The translations under genes and the position numbers were made by a program. Positions 1 to 7,624 of a stretch of 64,000 nt of DNA are shown here, piece after piece. The notes under the pieces are model-generated. The model made no database searches, was not told where the DNA came from, and saw only the letters and a program-made list of their open reading frames with translations. Positions within the stretch are counted from its first letter, which is position 1; each line of letters opens with the position of its first letter. The stretch comes from Pelomonas parva (GTDB lineage: Bacteria; Pseudomonadota; Gammaproteobacteria; Burkholderiales; Burkholderiaceae_C): assembly GCF_043555835.1 (NCBI RefSeq), contig NZ_JBIGHV010000004.1, forward strand, positions 496,001 through 560,000. The letters are read 5' to 3'.

Positions 1-831
1 GCCGGCCAGCAGGTTGGCTGCCAGCACCATGCGCCAGTGGGTCAGGTATTGCATCGGCGGGCTGCCCACCAGCTGCTGGAAGCGCTCGGCCAGCACGGTG
101 CGCGATGTGCCGGCCGAGCGCGCCAGCTCCTCCACCGTCCACGGGCGGGCCGGCTGTTCATGCAAGGCCTGCAGCGCGGCGCCGACGATGCGGTCCCCCA
201 CCGCCGCCAGCCAGCCGGTGCGGTCGGGCGGCAGCCCGTTCATGTACAGGCGCAACACCTCGATGAACAACACCTCGGCCAGCTTGGCCAGCACGCCCTC
301 CCCGCCCGGCCGCGGCGAGCGGGCCTCGGCCAGCGCATAGCGGATGGAACTCTCCAGCCAGGCCCCGGCGCTCGAACCGCGCACGTTGACGCGCACCAGC
401 GGCGGCAAGCCGGCCAGCAGCAGGCGGGCTAGGCGCGCGTCGCAGGCCAGGTAGCCGCACATCAGCTGCGTCTGCGCACCGCCACCGCCGTAGCTCAGCA
501 GGCGCGGGCGGCGTGCGAGCAGGCGCTCGAACCGCGCGCCCTTGGCCGGCGGCAGGGCCGGGTCGGACGCCATGCGGTGCGCGTCACCGTGCGAGAAGAC
601 GATGACGTCACCTGCCGTGAGCGCCACCGGCTCGCTGCCGTCCAGCGTCACATGGCAGTCACCGTGGGTGATGAGGTGGAAGATGACAACTCGCTCGGCC
701 GTCGGCTCCAGCAGCGGGGCGGCAATGTCGGCATGCGGCGACTGGTAGCACCACGGCGCGGTGAAGCGGCCCTGCAGAAAGATTGCGCCCACCAGACGCA
801 CCACGCCCAGCGTGTGGGACAGCGCATCCAT
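1..831 (-). CDS. AraC-family transcriptional regulator with N-terminal cupin domain (3' end beyond window)
   Basis: The gene runs off the left edge, so the C-terminus is missing. It starts at ATG 831 with MDALSHTLGVVRLVGAI. The first ~180 residues look like the cupin (AraC_binding/Cupin_6) domain, with HADIAAP and the VVIFHLITHGDCH strand region. The tail carries the first half of the HTH pair, including the family signature PPMQYLTHWRM. Such proteins activate or repress a neighbouring gene on binding a small molecule. The start codon shares bases with the stop of the upstream osmC-like gene (TGATGG), so the two are probably translated together and the regulator may control that operon. Confidence 0.85.
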   Translation of the reverse strand, partial: MDALSHTLGVVRLVGAIFLQGRFTAPWCYQSPHADIAAPLLEPTAERVVIFHLITHGDCHVTLDGSEPVALTAGDVIVFSHGDAHRMASDPALPPAKGARFERLLARRPRLLSYGGGGAQTQLMCGYLACDARLARLLLAGLPPLVRVNVRGSSAGAWLESSIRYALAEARSPRPGGEGVLAKLAEVLFIEVLRLYMNGLPPDRTGWLAAVGDRIVGAALQALHEQPARPWTVEELARSAGTSRTVLAERFQQLVGSPPMQYLTHWRMVLAANLLAG

Positions 832-1364
832 CAGCCTGCGGCGACCTCGATGTCCAGCAGCAGCGGCACCGGCTGGCGCAGCGCCGCCGGCACCGGGGAG
901 CGCAGGCAACTCTGCTCGACCAGCTCGCGGATCTGCGCCGCCGTCAGCCCGGCGGCCGCGATGCGGATGTGCAGCGTCATCGCCACGGGCGCGGCGCCAA
1001 CGGGCTGCCCGTCATCGCCGGCAAGACCCAGCAGGCCGCGCGTGTCCGAACGGCTGGTGACCCAGGCGTCGAGCGACTCAAGCGCCACCCCCTGCACCGC
1101 CGCGTTCATGACGATGCAGGTGACGGCGCAGGAAGCCGTGCCCGCCCGCAGCAGCCAGCCCGGCGTCACGCCGCCACCGCTGCCGCCGAGTTCAGGCGGC
1201 ATGTCGGTCTCGACGCGCAGGCCGTTGTCGTGCAGCGCCGAGACGCGCAGGCCGCCTTCCCAGCGCACCCGTGCGGGCGTGTCGTCGTGCAGGCCCAGCT
1301 CGGGCCGCTTGCGCATGACGGCGGCCACGCGCTCCAGCGCGGCGGCGATGCGGTCCAGGGCCAT
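831..1364 (-). CDS. OsmC-family protein
   Basis: This 177-residue protein belongs to the OsmC/Ohr family, which reduces organic hydroperoxides or handles other thiol chemistry in the cytosol. The two redox cysteines expected for the family are visible in the TASCAVTC and EQSCLRSP segments, and the GGSGGGVTPGWLL loop matches the fold. ATG 1364 (MALDRIAAAL) is chosen because the sequence before it does not resemble the family. It is the first gene of a two-gene operon with the AraC-type regulator, overlapping it by one base. The true substrate cannot be told from sequence. Confidence 0.85.
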   Translation of the reverse strand: MALDRIAAALERVAAVMRKRPELGLHDDTPARVRWEGGLRVSALHDNGLRVETDMPPELGGSGGGVTPGWLLRAGTASCAVTCIVMNAAVQGVALESLDAWVTSRSDTRGLLGLAGDDGQPVGAAPVAMTLHIRIAAAGLTAAQIRELVEQSCLRSPVPAALRQPVPLLLDIEVAAG

Positions 1365-1495
1365 GGCACTCTCCCAAGGGGGTGTCGATCGATTATGGGA
1401 CGCCGGACGCTCGGGCAGGAATTGCGGGCGACAGGGCAGGACGCCAGCGCTGTACGGCGGGATGCTGGCCGCCTTGCCTGTCAGGAGACACCCCC

Positions 1496-2317
1496 ATGAA
1501 CGCACCGCTCGACCCCACCGCATTCAACGCCCTCAAGGCCCGCCAGCAAACCGCCTGGGCCAGCGGCAACTACGCCGTCATCGGCACCACCTTGCAACTC
1601 GTCGGCGAGCAGCTCGCCGAGGCCTGCGACCTGCGCTGGGGCGAACGGGTTCTCGATGTGGCCGCCGGCAATGGCAACGCCAGCCTGGCCGCCGCGCGGC
1701 GCGGCGCGACGGTCACGTCCACCGACTACGTGGGCGACCTGCTGCAGCGCGGCGCGGCGCGTGCCACAGCGGAGGGCCTGCAGATCGAGTTCAGCGTCGC
1801 CGACGCCGAGGCCCTGCCCTTCGCCGACGCCAGCTTCGACGCCGTGCTGTCCACCTTCGGCGTGATGTTCACGCCCGACCAGGCCAAGGCCGCAGCGGAG
1901 CTGGCGCGCGTCTGCCGCCCGGGCGGGCGCATCGCCCTGGCCAACTGGACGCCCGAGGGCTTCATCGGCCAGCTGTTCAAGGTGATGGGCCGACACCTGC
2001 CGCCGCCGGCCGGTGCCCAGCCACCGTCACTGTGGGGCACCGAGGCGCACCTGGCCCAGCTGTTCGGCGATGCGGTGAAGGACCAGACCGTCACACGCCG
2101 GCACTTCCAGTTCCGCTACCGCTCGCCGGCGCACTTCATCGAGGTCTTCCGCACCTAGTACGGCCCGGTGCACAAGGCCTTCGCCGCGCTGGGGCCGGAC
2201 CAGGGCGCCGCGCTGGAGCGCGACCTGGCGGACCTGCTGGCCACGCTGAACCGCGCCGGGCCCGACAGCCTCGTGGTGCCGAGCGAGTACCTGGAGGTCG
2301 TCCTCACGCGCCACTGA
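1496..2317 (+). pseudogene. SAM-dependent methyltransferase interrupted by an in-frame TAG
   Basis: A class I methyltransferase starts at ATG 1496 behind an AGGAGA ribosome site. Motif I is VLDVAAGNGNASL, followed by the acidic TSTDYVG and a post-motif region ALPFADASFDAVLSTFG. The frame stops at TAG 2156-2158 after 220 codons (...EVFRT*) but the same frame then continues as YGPVHKAFAALG... for 52 codons to TGA 2315-2317, and this continuation looks like the normal C-terminal helix of the family. A single change from a Tyr codon (TAC or TAT) to TAG explains it. The truncated protein keeps the SAM fold and might still work; alternatives are readthrough or a sequencing error. Confidence 0.8.
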
Positions 2318-3179
2318 ACAGGTGCTCGGCGATGTGCTGCATGACGGCCGGGTCGCTGAGCAGCCGCCGGTGGCCCAGACCCTCGGTCACATGCAGGCGG
2401 CCGGCAGGCAGGCCGGCCAGCAGCGTCTCGCTGCCAACGATGGGCGCGGTGATGTCGCCCCGGTCGTGCACGATCAACGTCGGCTGCGTGACGCGCTCGG
2501 CCAGCCAGGCGGGCTCGAAATGCCCCAGCGACGCGCCCTCGCGCCGCTCGAAGCGCCCGCGCATGCGCGCCGCCAGGCCTTCGCCGGTGCCCATGGCGTC
2601 GGCGAACCAGCGCAGGAACTGCCAGGGCGGCGGCGCCATCGCAACCAGCGCCACACGCTTGGCGGGCAGGCCGCGCGCCAGTGCGTGCGACAACGCCATC
2701 GCGCCGAGCGAATGCGCGACCACGCCGTCCCACGGCCCGAAGCGCGCCGTCACGGCGAACAGCGCCCGCACCCACTGCAGCAGGTTGCTGCGCCAGCCAC
2801 CGCTGCGGCCGTGGGCCGGCAGGTCCAGCAGCACGGGCTCGAAGCCGGCCACGGCCAGCGTGTCGGCCAGCGGGCGCAGCTGCTGCGCGTCGCCGGCCCA
2901 GCCGTGGGTCAGCAACACCTTGGGGCGGCCGGGCTCGATGTCCGCACGCTGCCAGACGCTGATGTGGCCGCCCTCGAACGGCAGCCGCCGCTCCACCCAG
3001 GGCCGCGGCACGGCGCGCGAGCGGGCCAGCCACTTGGTCGGCATCGGCGTGAAGAACAAGCCCATGGCGACGCGCGTGCCCAGGGCCGGCGACACATGGT
3101 GCAAGCCGCGCAGCAGCGCGGCGACGCCGCGTGCGGCTGGGGAGGCGAAGAAGGCGGCGGCGGGGTTGTGGGTGGTCAT
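2304..3179 (-). CDS. Alpha/beta-fold hydrolase
   Basis: A 291-residue alpha/beta hydrolase. The oxyanion region VLLTHGWAGD, the nucleophile elbow AHSLG, the acid in LIVHDRGD and the histidine in EGLGHRRLL form a plausible Ser-Asp-His triad. No signal peptide is evident. ATG 3179 (MTTHNPAAAF) is preferred over further upstream codons because the operator sits just upstream and a GGAG precedes the start. It lies downstream of a tetR gene in the same direction, with a TetR-type palindrome in the 48-base gap, so it is probably the regulator's main target. The substrate is unknown. Confidence 0.8.
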   Translation of the reverse strand: MTTHNPAAAFFASPAARGVAALLRGLHHVSPALGTRVAMGLFFTPMPTKWLARSRAVPRPWVERRLPFEGGHISVWQRADIEPGRPKVLLTHGWAGDAQQLRPLADTLAVAGFEPVLLDLPAHGRSGGWRSNLLQWVRALFAVTARFGPWDGVVAHSLGAMALSHALARGLPAKRVALVAMAPPPWQFLRWFADAMGTGEGLAARMRGRFERREGASLGHFEPAWLAERVTQPTLIVHDRGDITAPIVGSETLLAGLPAGRLHVTEGLGHRRLLSDPAVMQHIAEHLFSGA

Positions 3180-3193
3180 TGAGGACTCCATAT

Positions 3194-3211
3194 TTCGCAC
3201 GACCGTGCGAC
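3194..3211. promoter_or_regulatory. Predicted TetR operator, copy 1
   Basis: The palindrome TCGCACGACCGTGCGA (3195-3210) has perfect 7-base arms around a central AC. It lies in the short gap between the tetR stop and the hydrolase start. The 15-base core GCACGACCGTGCGAC is repeated exactly upstream of tetR. Confidence 0.7.
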
Positions 3212-3227
3212 ACGTTGGCAAAAAAAC

Positions 3228-3845
3228 TCAGCGGGCAGGTTGGGGCACTTTCGCGGCGGCCAGCATGCGCTCCCAGGCCTTGATGCCACGCTCGTGCACC
3301 AGCGGGTCGCGCAGGAAGCGCGTGTCGCGCAGCAGGCCGGTGAAGAGCGCGTCCATCTCGAAGACGAACTGATCGGCGTCCAAGTCCGCCCGCAGGTGGC
3401 CGGCCTCGATGGCCTGCAGCACGGTGCGGCGCAACGCTGCGCGCAGGCGCAGCACGCCGTCCTCCAGCTGGTCGCGCACGGGGCCTTCGCGGTCGTCGTA
3501 CTCGAAGGCACCGGCCGTGTAGAGACAGGACAGCGTGCGGTCGGCGTTGGTGGCGCGGGCCAGCCAGCGGCGCATGATGGCATCCAGCCGCGGCAGGCCG
3601 CGCGGCTGGCTCATGGCGGGCACGAAGACGGACTGCTGGAAGCGCCGGTCGTACTCCAGCAACACGGCCACCTGCAGTTGCTCGCGCGAGCCGACGCGCG
3701 AGAACACGCCGCTCTTGGACAGCCCCAGCCGCTTGGCGACCTCACCGATGCTCAGGCTCTCAAGCCCCTCGGCGGCGGCCATGGCCAGCGCCGTGTCGAC
3801 GATGGCGGCCAGCGTGGCTTCGGCGCGGTCAGTGCGGGTTTCCAT
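3228..3845 (-). CDS. TetR/AcrR-family transcriptional regulator
   Basis: A 205-residue repressor. The N-terminal HTH is typical: IVDTALAMAAAEGLESLSIGEV then AKRLGLSKSGVFSRVGSREQ. The C-terminal part fits a ligand-binding TetR_C domain, with FEMDALFTGLLRD near the end. ATG 3845 is followed by METRTDRAEATLAAI, a normal start for the family. Identical palindromic sites lie just upstream of this gene and of the downstream hydrolase gene, which points to autoregulation plus control of the hydrolase. The inducing ligand is unknown. Confidence 0.9.
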   Translation of the reverse strand: METRTDRAEATLAAIVDTALAMAAAEGLESLSIGEVAKRLGLSKSGVFSRVGSREQLQVAVLLEYDRRFQQSVFVPAMSQPRGLPRLDAIMRRWLARATNADRTLSCLYTAGAFEYDDREGPVRDQLEDGVLRLRAALRRTVLQAIEAGHLRADLDADQFVFEMDALFTGLLRDTRFLRDPLVHERGIKAWERMLAAAKVPQPAR

Positions 3846-3856
3846 GCCAACAATTT

Positions 3857-3872
3857 AGCACGACCGTGCGAC
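3857..3872. promoter_or_regulatory. Predicted TetR operator, copy 2
   Basis: AGCACGACCGTGCGAC lies 12 bases upstream of the tetR start codon and matches copy 1 over 15 bases. Its core is GCACG-AC-CGTGC. The position fits autorepression of tetR. Confidence 0.7.
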
Positions 3873-3877
3873 GGATA

Positions 3878-4702
3878 TCAAGTGAGCTGGCTGGCGTGAT
3901 GGCGCAGGTGGTCGTCAACGAAGCTGGCGATGAAGTAGTAGCCGTGGTCGTAGCCCGCGTGGCGGCGCAGCGTCAACGGCTGGCCGGCGGCGGCGCAGGC
4001 GGCCTCGAAGGCTTCGGGATGCAATTGCTCGGCGAGGAACTTGTCGGCCAGGCCCTGGTCGATGAGGATGCCGCCCGGATAGGGCGCCGCGCGCTGGATG
4101 CGCATCAGCTCGCTGGCATCGTGCGCGGCCCAGGCGGCGCGGTCCTCGCCCAGGTAGCCGCCGAAGGCCTTGCGGCCCCAGGGGCAGCGCATCGGTGCGG
4201 CAATGGGCGCGAAGGCCGACAGCGACTGGAAGCGCCCCGGGTGGCGCAGCGCCAGCGTCAGCGCGCCGTGGCCGCCCATGGAGTGACCGAACAGGCCGAC
4301 GCGGTCCAGGCCGGTTTCGTGCTGCACCAGCGGCAGCAGGTCGTTGAGGAGATAGCTCTCCATGCGCCAGTGCTTGGCCCAGGGCTCGCGCGTCGCGTCC
4401 AGGTAGAAGCCGGCGCCGACGCCGAAGTCCCAGCTGTCAGCCTCGCCCGCCACATTGGCGCCGCGCGGGCTGGTGTCGGGCGTCAGCAGCGCCAGGCCCA
4501 GTTCGGCGGCCAGGCGCTGGGCGCCGGCCTTGATGGCGAAGGTCTCCTCCGTGCAGGTGAGGCCGGCGAGAAAGACCAGCAGCGCCTTCGGCTGCGGCGG
4601 CAGATAGAGGCCGAAGCGCATGGGCAGGCCGATGGCTGCCGAATCGTGCTGCAGAAAGCGCTGGGTGCCATTAAAGGCGCGGTGTTCGCTGAGGGTTTGC
4701 AT
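3878..4702 (-). CDS. fghA: S-formylglutathione hydrolase
   Basis: A 274-residue esterase D family enzyme, the usual length. It hydrolyses S-formylglutathione to formate and glutathione in the formaldehyde detoxification pathway. Visible signatures are FLAGLTCTEETF, GEADSWDFG, the nucleophile elbow GHSMGGHGAL, and the histidine segment HAGYDHGYYF. ATG 4702 (MQTLSEHRAF) is chosen as the family start. It follows the lactonase gene by 13 bases in the same direction. The glutathione-dependent formaldehyde dehydrogenase that normally acts before it is not in the window. Confidence 0.92.
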   Translation of the reverse strand: MQTLSEHRAFNGTQRFLQHDSAAIGLPMRFGLYLPPQPKALLVFLAGLTCTEETFAIKAGAQRLAAELGLALLTPDTSPRGANVAGEADSWDFGVGAGFYLDATREPWAKHWRMESYLLNDLLPLVQHETGLDRVGLFGHSMGGHGALTLALRHPGRFQSLSAFAPIAAPMRCPWGRKAFGGYLGEDRAAWAAHDASELMRIQRAAPYPGGILIDQGLADKFLAEQLHPEAFEAACAAAGQPLTLRRHAGYDHGYYFIASFVDDHLRHHASQLT

Positions 4703-4715
4703 GGCTGGCTTGAAT

Positions 4716-5837
4716 TCAACGCCGCAGGAAGCGGACATGGTGGGGTCGGTCCACCGTCACGTCGCGGCCTGCGGGTGACAGCGTGCCGCGCTCGGGGTCG
4801 ATGCGGAAGACGGTGACCGTGTGGCCGTTCTGGTTGGCCGCCACGAGGAAGCGCCCGCCGGGGACGATGCCGAAGCTGCGCGGTGTGCGCCCGCCGGTGG
4901 GCGTCGTCTCGACAAAGCGCAGCGAGCCGTCCTGCGGGCTGATCGTGAACACCGCGATGCTGTCGTGGCCGCGATTGGACACGTAGAGAAAGCGGCCACT
5001 CGGGTGGACCAGGATCTCGGCGGTGCTGTTGCCTTCAGACCTGACCCCGGCCGGCAGGCTCGACAGCACCTGGAAGCTGTCCAGTGCGCCACTGGCGGCG
5101 TCCACGCGGTAGGCGGTGACGCGGGACGTCAGCTCCAGGTTGACGTAGGCGTAGCGGCCGCTCGGGTGGAAGGCCAGGTGGCGCGGGCCGCCGCCAGGCT
5201 CGGTGGTGGCATGCGTGTGCGGCGTGAGGCGGCCACTGTCCACGTCGAGCCGGTGGATCATGACCTTGTCGAGGCCCAGATCGGGCACGTAGGCAAAGGT
5301 CTGGGTCGGGCCGGGGTAGATGCCGTGTGGGTGCGGTCGCGTCTGGCGCTGCGGGTTGACGCTGGCGCCCTCGTGCCGGACGGCGGACGCCGCCGGCCCC
5401 AGCTTGCCGTCGTCACCGATCGGGTAGGACACCACGTTGCTGCCGTTGTAGTTGGCCAGCAGCAGCACGCGGCCGCTGGCATCCACCGAGATGTGGCAGG
5501 GGCCGTTGCCGCCCGAGGGCTGGGTGTTGAGCAGCACGAGGCTGCCGTCCGGCTGCACGGCGAAGGCGGCGACCTCCTCTTTCCACGAGCCGTCCGGCGC
5601 CTTGCCGGCCGCGACCGAGTAGACCAGCGGCTTGCTGGGGTGCATGGCCAGGAAGCCGGGGTTGCCGATGGCGGCAGCCAGCCTTGGGGGCGAGAGGGCG
5701 CCGGAGGTCTCGTCGAGTGTGGCGACGTAGATTCCCTTGCTGTCACCGCCGGTGTCGGTGCCGACATAGACCCACGTTTCGGCGGCGATGGTGAAGGGCA
5801 TGAGCGTGGCAAGAAGGGCCAGGGAAAGGCGTTTCAT
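4716..5837 (-). CDS. Secreted lactonase-family beta-propeller (6-phosphogluconolactonase/YbhE type)
   Basis: A 373-residue protein with a clear signal peptide (MKRLSLALLATLMPFTIAA) and then a seven-bladed propeller of the lactonase family. Family signatures include YVGTDTGGDSKGIYV, GNGPCHISVD, NYNGSNVVSYP, RPHPHGIYPG, GGGPRHLAFHP and the final RPHHVRFL. Cytosolic homologues hydrolyse 6-phosphogluconolactone. With an export signal this one more likely acts on an extracytoplasmic sugar lactone, which is an inference. It is co-directional with fghA. Upstream of ATG 5837 there is no good Shine-Dalgarno sequence. Confidence 0.85.
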   Translation of the reverse strand: MKRLSLALLATLMPFTIAAETWVYVGTDTGGDSKGIYVATLDETSGALSPPRLAAAIGNPGFLAMHPSKPLVYSVAAGKAPDGSWKEEVAAFAVQPDGSLVLLNTQPSGGNGPCHISVDASGRVLLLANYNGSNVVSYPIGDDGKLGPAASAVRHEGASVNPQRQTRPHPHGIYPGPTQTFAYVPDLGLDKVMIHRLDVDSGRLTPHTHATTEPGGGPRHLAFHPSGRYAYVNLELTSRVTAYRVDAASGALDSFQVLSSLPAGVRSEGNSTAEILVHPSGRFLYVSNRGHDSIAVFTISPQDGSLRFVETTPTGGRTPRSFGIVPGGRFLVAANQNGHTVTVFRIDPERGTLSPAGRDVTVDRPHHVRFLRR

Positions 5838-5990
5838 CGAGGAGGTCAATGGGCCAGGTGTTGCCGCATTGGAACCGAGGTGACTGGGTGCTGCTGCGGC
5901 GACTGCCTTTTGCTCGGCGCCACGCGCAGGGCCGCAGTGCGTGCAGAGACCGCCCCCCGTGTCCGCCGCAGCCGCTTTAGACTGCCCCGC

Positions 5991-6455
5991 ATGAAGCCAG
6001 CCGCCCTCCTGCTCCTTCTTGCCTCGGCCGCAGCCCAGGCCGAGCCCATCGGCTCCGTCGACACCGCCTTCAAGCTGATCGGCCCCGACCACAAGATCGT
6101 CGTCGACGCCTACGACGACCCCAAGGTGCAAGGCGTCACCTGCTATGTGTCGCGCGCCAAGACCGGCGGCATCAGCGGCGCCATCGGCCTGGCCGAAGAC
6201 AAGGCCGAGGCCTCCATCGCCTGCCGGCAGGTCGGCCCCATCGCCATCAAGCAGCCGCTGGCCCGGCAGGAAGAGGTCTTCAACGAGCGCATCTCGCTGG
6301 TGTTCAAGAAGCTGCGCATCGTCCGCATGGTGGACGCCCCGCGCAACACGCTGGTCTACCTCACCTACTCCGACCGCCTCATCGACGGCTCGCCGCAGAA
6401 CAGCATCACCGCCGTGCCCGTGGGCCGCGAAACCGTCATCCCGCTGAAGAAATGA
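5991..6455 (+). CDS. creA: CreA family protein
   Basis: A 154-residue exported protein of the CreA family, whose function is unknown. A short signal peptide (MKPAALLLLLASAAAQA) precedes the conserved segments IGSVDTAFKLIGPDHKIVVDAYDDP, seen here in order, and VQGVTCYVSRAKTGG, AIACRQVGPI-like ASIACRQVGPI, and NTLVYLTYSD. Two cysteines (in VTCYV and IACRQ) may form a disulfide in the periplasm. Its stop overlaps the start of the next gene by ATGA, so the two are coupled. Confidence 0.88.
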   Translation: MKPAALLLLLASAAAQAEPIGSVDTAFKLIGPDHKIVVDAYDDPKVQGVTCYVSRAKTGGISGAIGLAEDKAEASIACRQVGPIAIKQPLARQEEVFNERISLVFKKLRIVRMVDAPRNTLVYLTYSDRLIDGSPQNSITAVPVGRETVIPLKK

Positions 6456-7609
6456 CATTCACCGAGGCACTGTTCGCGCTGATGCCCATGCAGGCGCTGG
6501 CCGCCGCGCTGGTGCTCATCACGCTGATCGGCTGGCGCGAAGCGGATGCCGGCGGTCGCTGGGCGCAGGTCGGCATGGCGACGCTGGCGCTGGGCCTGGC
6601 ACTGCGGAGCCCCGTGCTGGGCGACCCCGCCAGCGTGCCGAATGCCGTGCACAGCGGCGGCGCCGGCCTCGTCAGCGTGAGCCTGTCTGCGCTGTGGTGG
6701 GCGCTGGGCCTGTGGCTCACACCCCGCCCCGGCCGCTGGGCGATGACGGCCGCGCCGGTCGTGCTGACCCTCGGCCACGCGCTGCTGTGGCAACACCACG
6801 ACGCGGCGCAGACGCTGGTCGACCTGGTGCTGGGCGCGCAGCTCATCTGGCTGGGCGTGGCGCTGACGCTGCCCGGCCGCACCGCCGTGCTGCAAGGCCT
6901 GAACAGCCGGCGCTGGCGGCTGCTGGGCCTGGCCGCCGTGCTGCCGCTGCTGGGTGCCATGCTCAGCCGCGCCATCGCCACGCTGCTCGGCGACACGGCC
7001 CCCTGGCCCGACCTCGTGCTGGCCCTGGCCGGCCAGCTGGCGCTGCTGCTGGCCCTGCCGATGCTGCTGCTGGCCTGGCGCGGCCAGACCGAGGCGGAGC
7101 TGGCGCGGCTGGCACAGACCGACGGCCTGACCGGCCTGGCCGACCGCAGTGCGTTCACGAAGCGCTCGGTCGACCTCATCTCCATGGCCCGCCGCTACGA
7201 CGAGCCGCTGGCCCTGGTCCTGCTGGAACTCGACAACGTCGCGGCGCTGCGCAGCGAGCGCGGCACGGACTTCGCCGACCGCGCGCTGGCGCTGTTCGCC
7301 AGCTGCGTGCAGGCGCAGATGCGGCTGGGCGACCTGGCCGGCCGCCTGGAGGGCGAGCAGTGCGGCGTGCTGATGGCGCGCTGCCTGCCGGAAGGCCCGC
7401 AGGCGCTGGACCGCCGCCTGCGCACCGCGCTGGCCACCAGCGCGCCCGGCGAGCTGGGCCTGGCGCTGTCCTTCAGCGCCGGCTGGGGCCGGCTGCGCCC
7501 GGGCGACCGCGGACTGCCCGACCTGCAGCGCCGCGCCGAGACGGCACTCTACGAAGCGCGCCGCGCGGGCGGCGGCGTGTTGATGGCCGAGCCGGGCGTG
7601 GCGGACTGA
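6452..7609 (+). CDS. Membrane protein with degenerate GGDEF domain
   Basis: A 385-residue protein. The first ~210 residues hold about six or seven hydrophobic segments. A GGDEF-like domain follows, opening with the typical LAQTDGLTGLADRSAF. The active-site loop reads RLEGEQ (residues 298-303) where catalytic enzymes have R-x-GG(D/E)EF, so the second acidic residue of the signature is lost and diguanylate cyclase activity is unlikely. It may act as a GTP or c-di-GMP sensor or a partner protein. Translation is coupled to creA by a 4-base overlap, a link that may be functional. Confidence 0.75.
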   Translation: MTFTEALFALMPMQALAAALVLITLIGWREADAGGRWAQVGMATLALGLALRSPVLGDPASVPNAVHSGGAGLVSVSLSALWWALGLWLTPRPGRWAMTAAPVVLTLGHALLWQHHDAAQTLVDLVLGAQLIWLGVALTLPGRTAVLQGLNSRRWRLLGLAAVLPLLGAMLSRAIATLLGDTAPWPDLVLALAGQLALLLALPMLLLAWRGQTEAELARLAQTDGLTGLADRSAFTKRSVDLISMARRYDEPLALVLLELDNVAALRSERGTDFADRALALFASCVQAQMRLGDLAGRLEGEQCGVLMARCLPEGPQALDRRLRTALATSAPGELGLALSFSAGWGRLRPGDRGLPDLQRRAETALYEARRAGGGVLMAEPGVAD

Positions 7610-7624
7610 GCCTGGGCGGCTCAG
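7606..7624. terminator. Bidirectional hairpin between convergent genes
   Basis: Arms CTGAGCC (7606-7612) and GGCTCAG (7618-7624) are perfect, with a 5-base loop. The stem contains the stop codons of both converging genes. There is no clear U-tract on either side, so it may only be a transcript-end stabiliser. Confidence 0.4.

Noticed and set aside
2155..2317. Separate small gene downstream of the methyltransferase stop
   Set aside because: There is no start codon or ribosome site, and the sequence continues the methyltransferase frame as expected for its C-terminus.
577..3372. Open frame of about 931 codons on the plus strand
   Set aside because: It lies across AraC, OsmC, methyltransferase and hydrolase genes that have clear family motifs, and its product has no recognisable domain.
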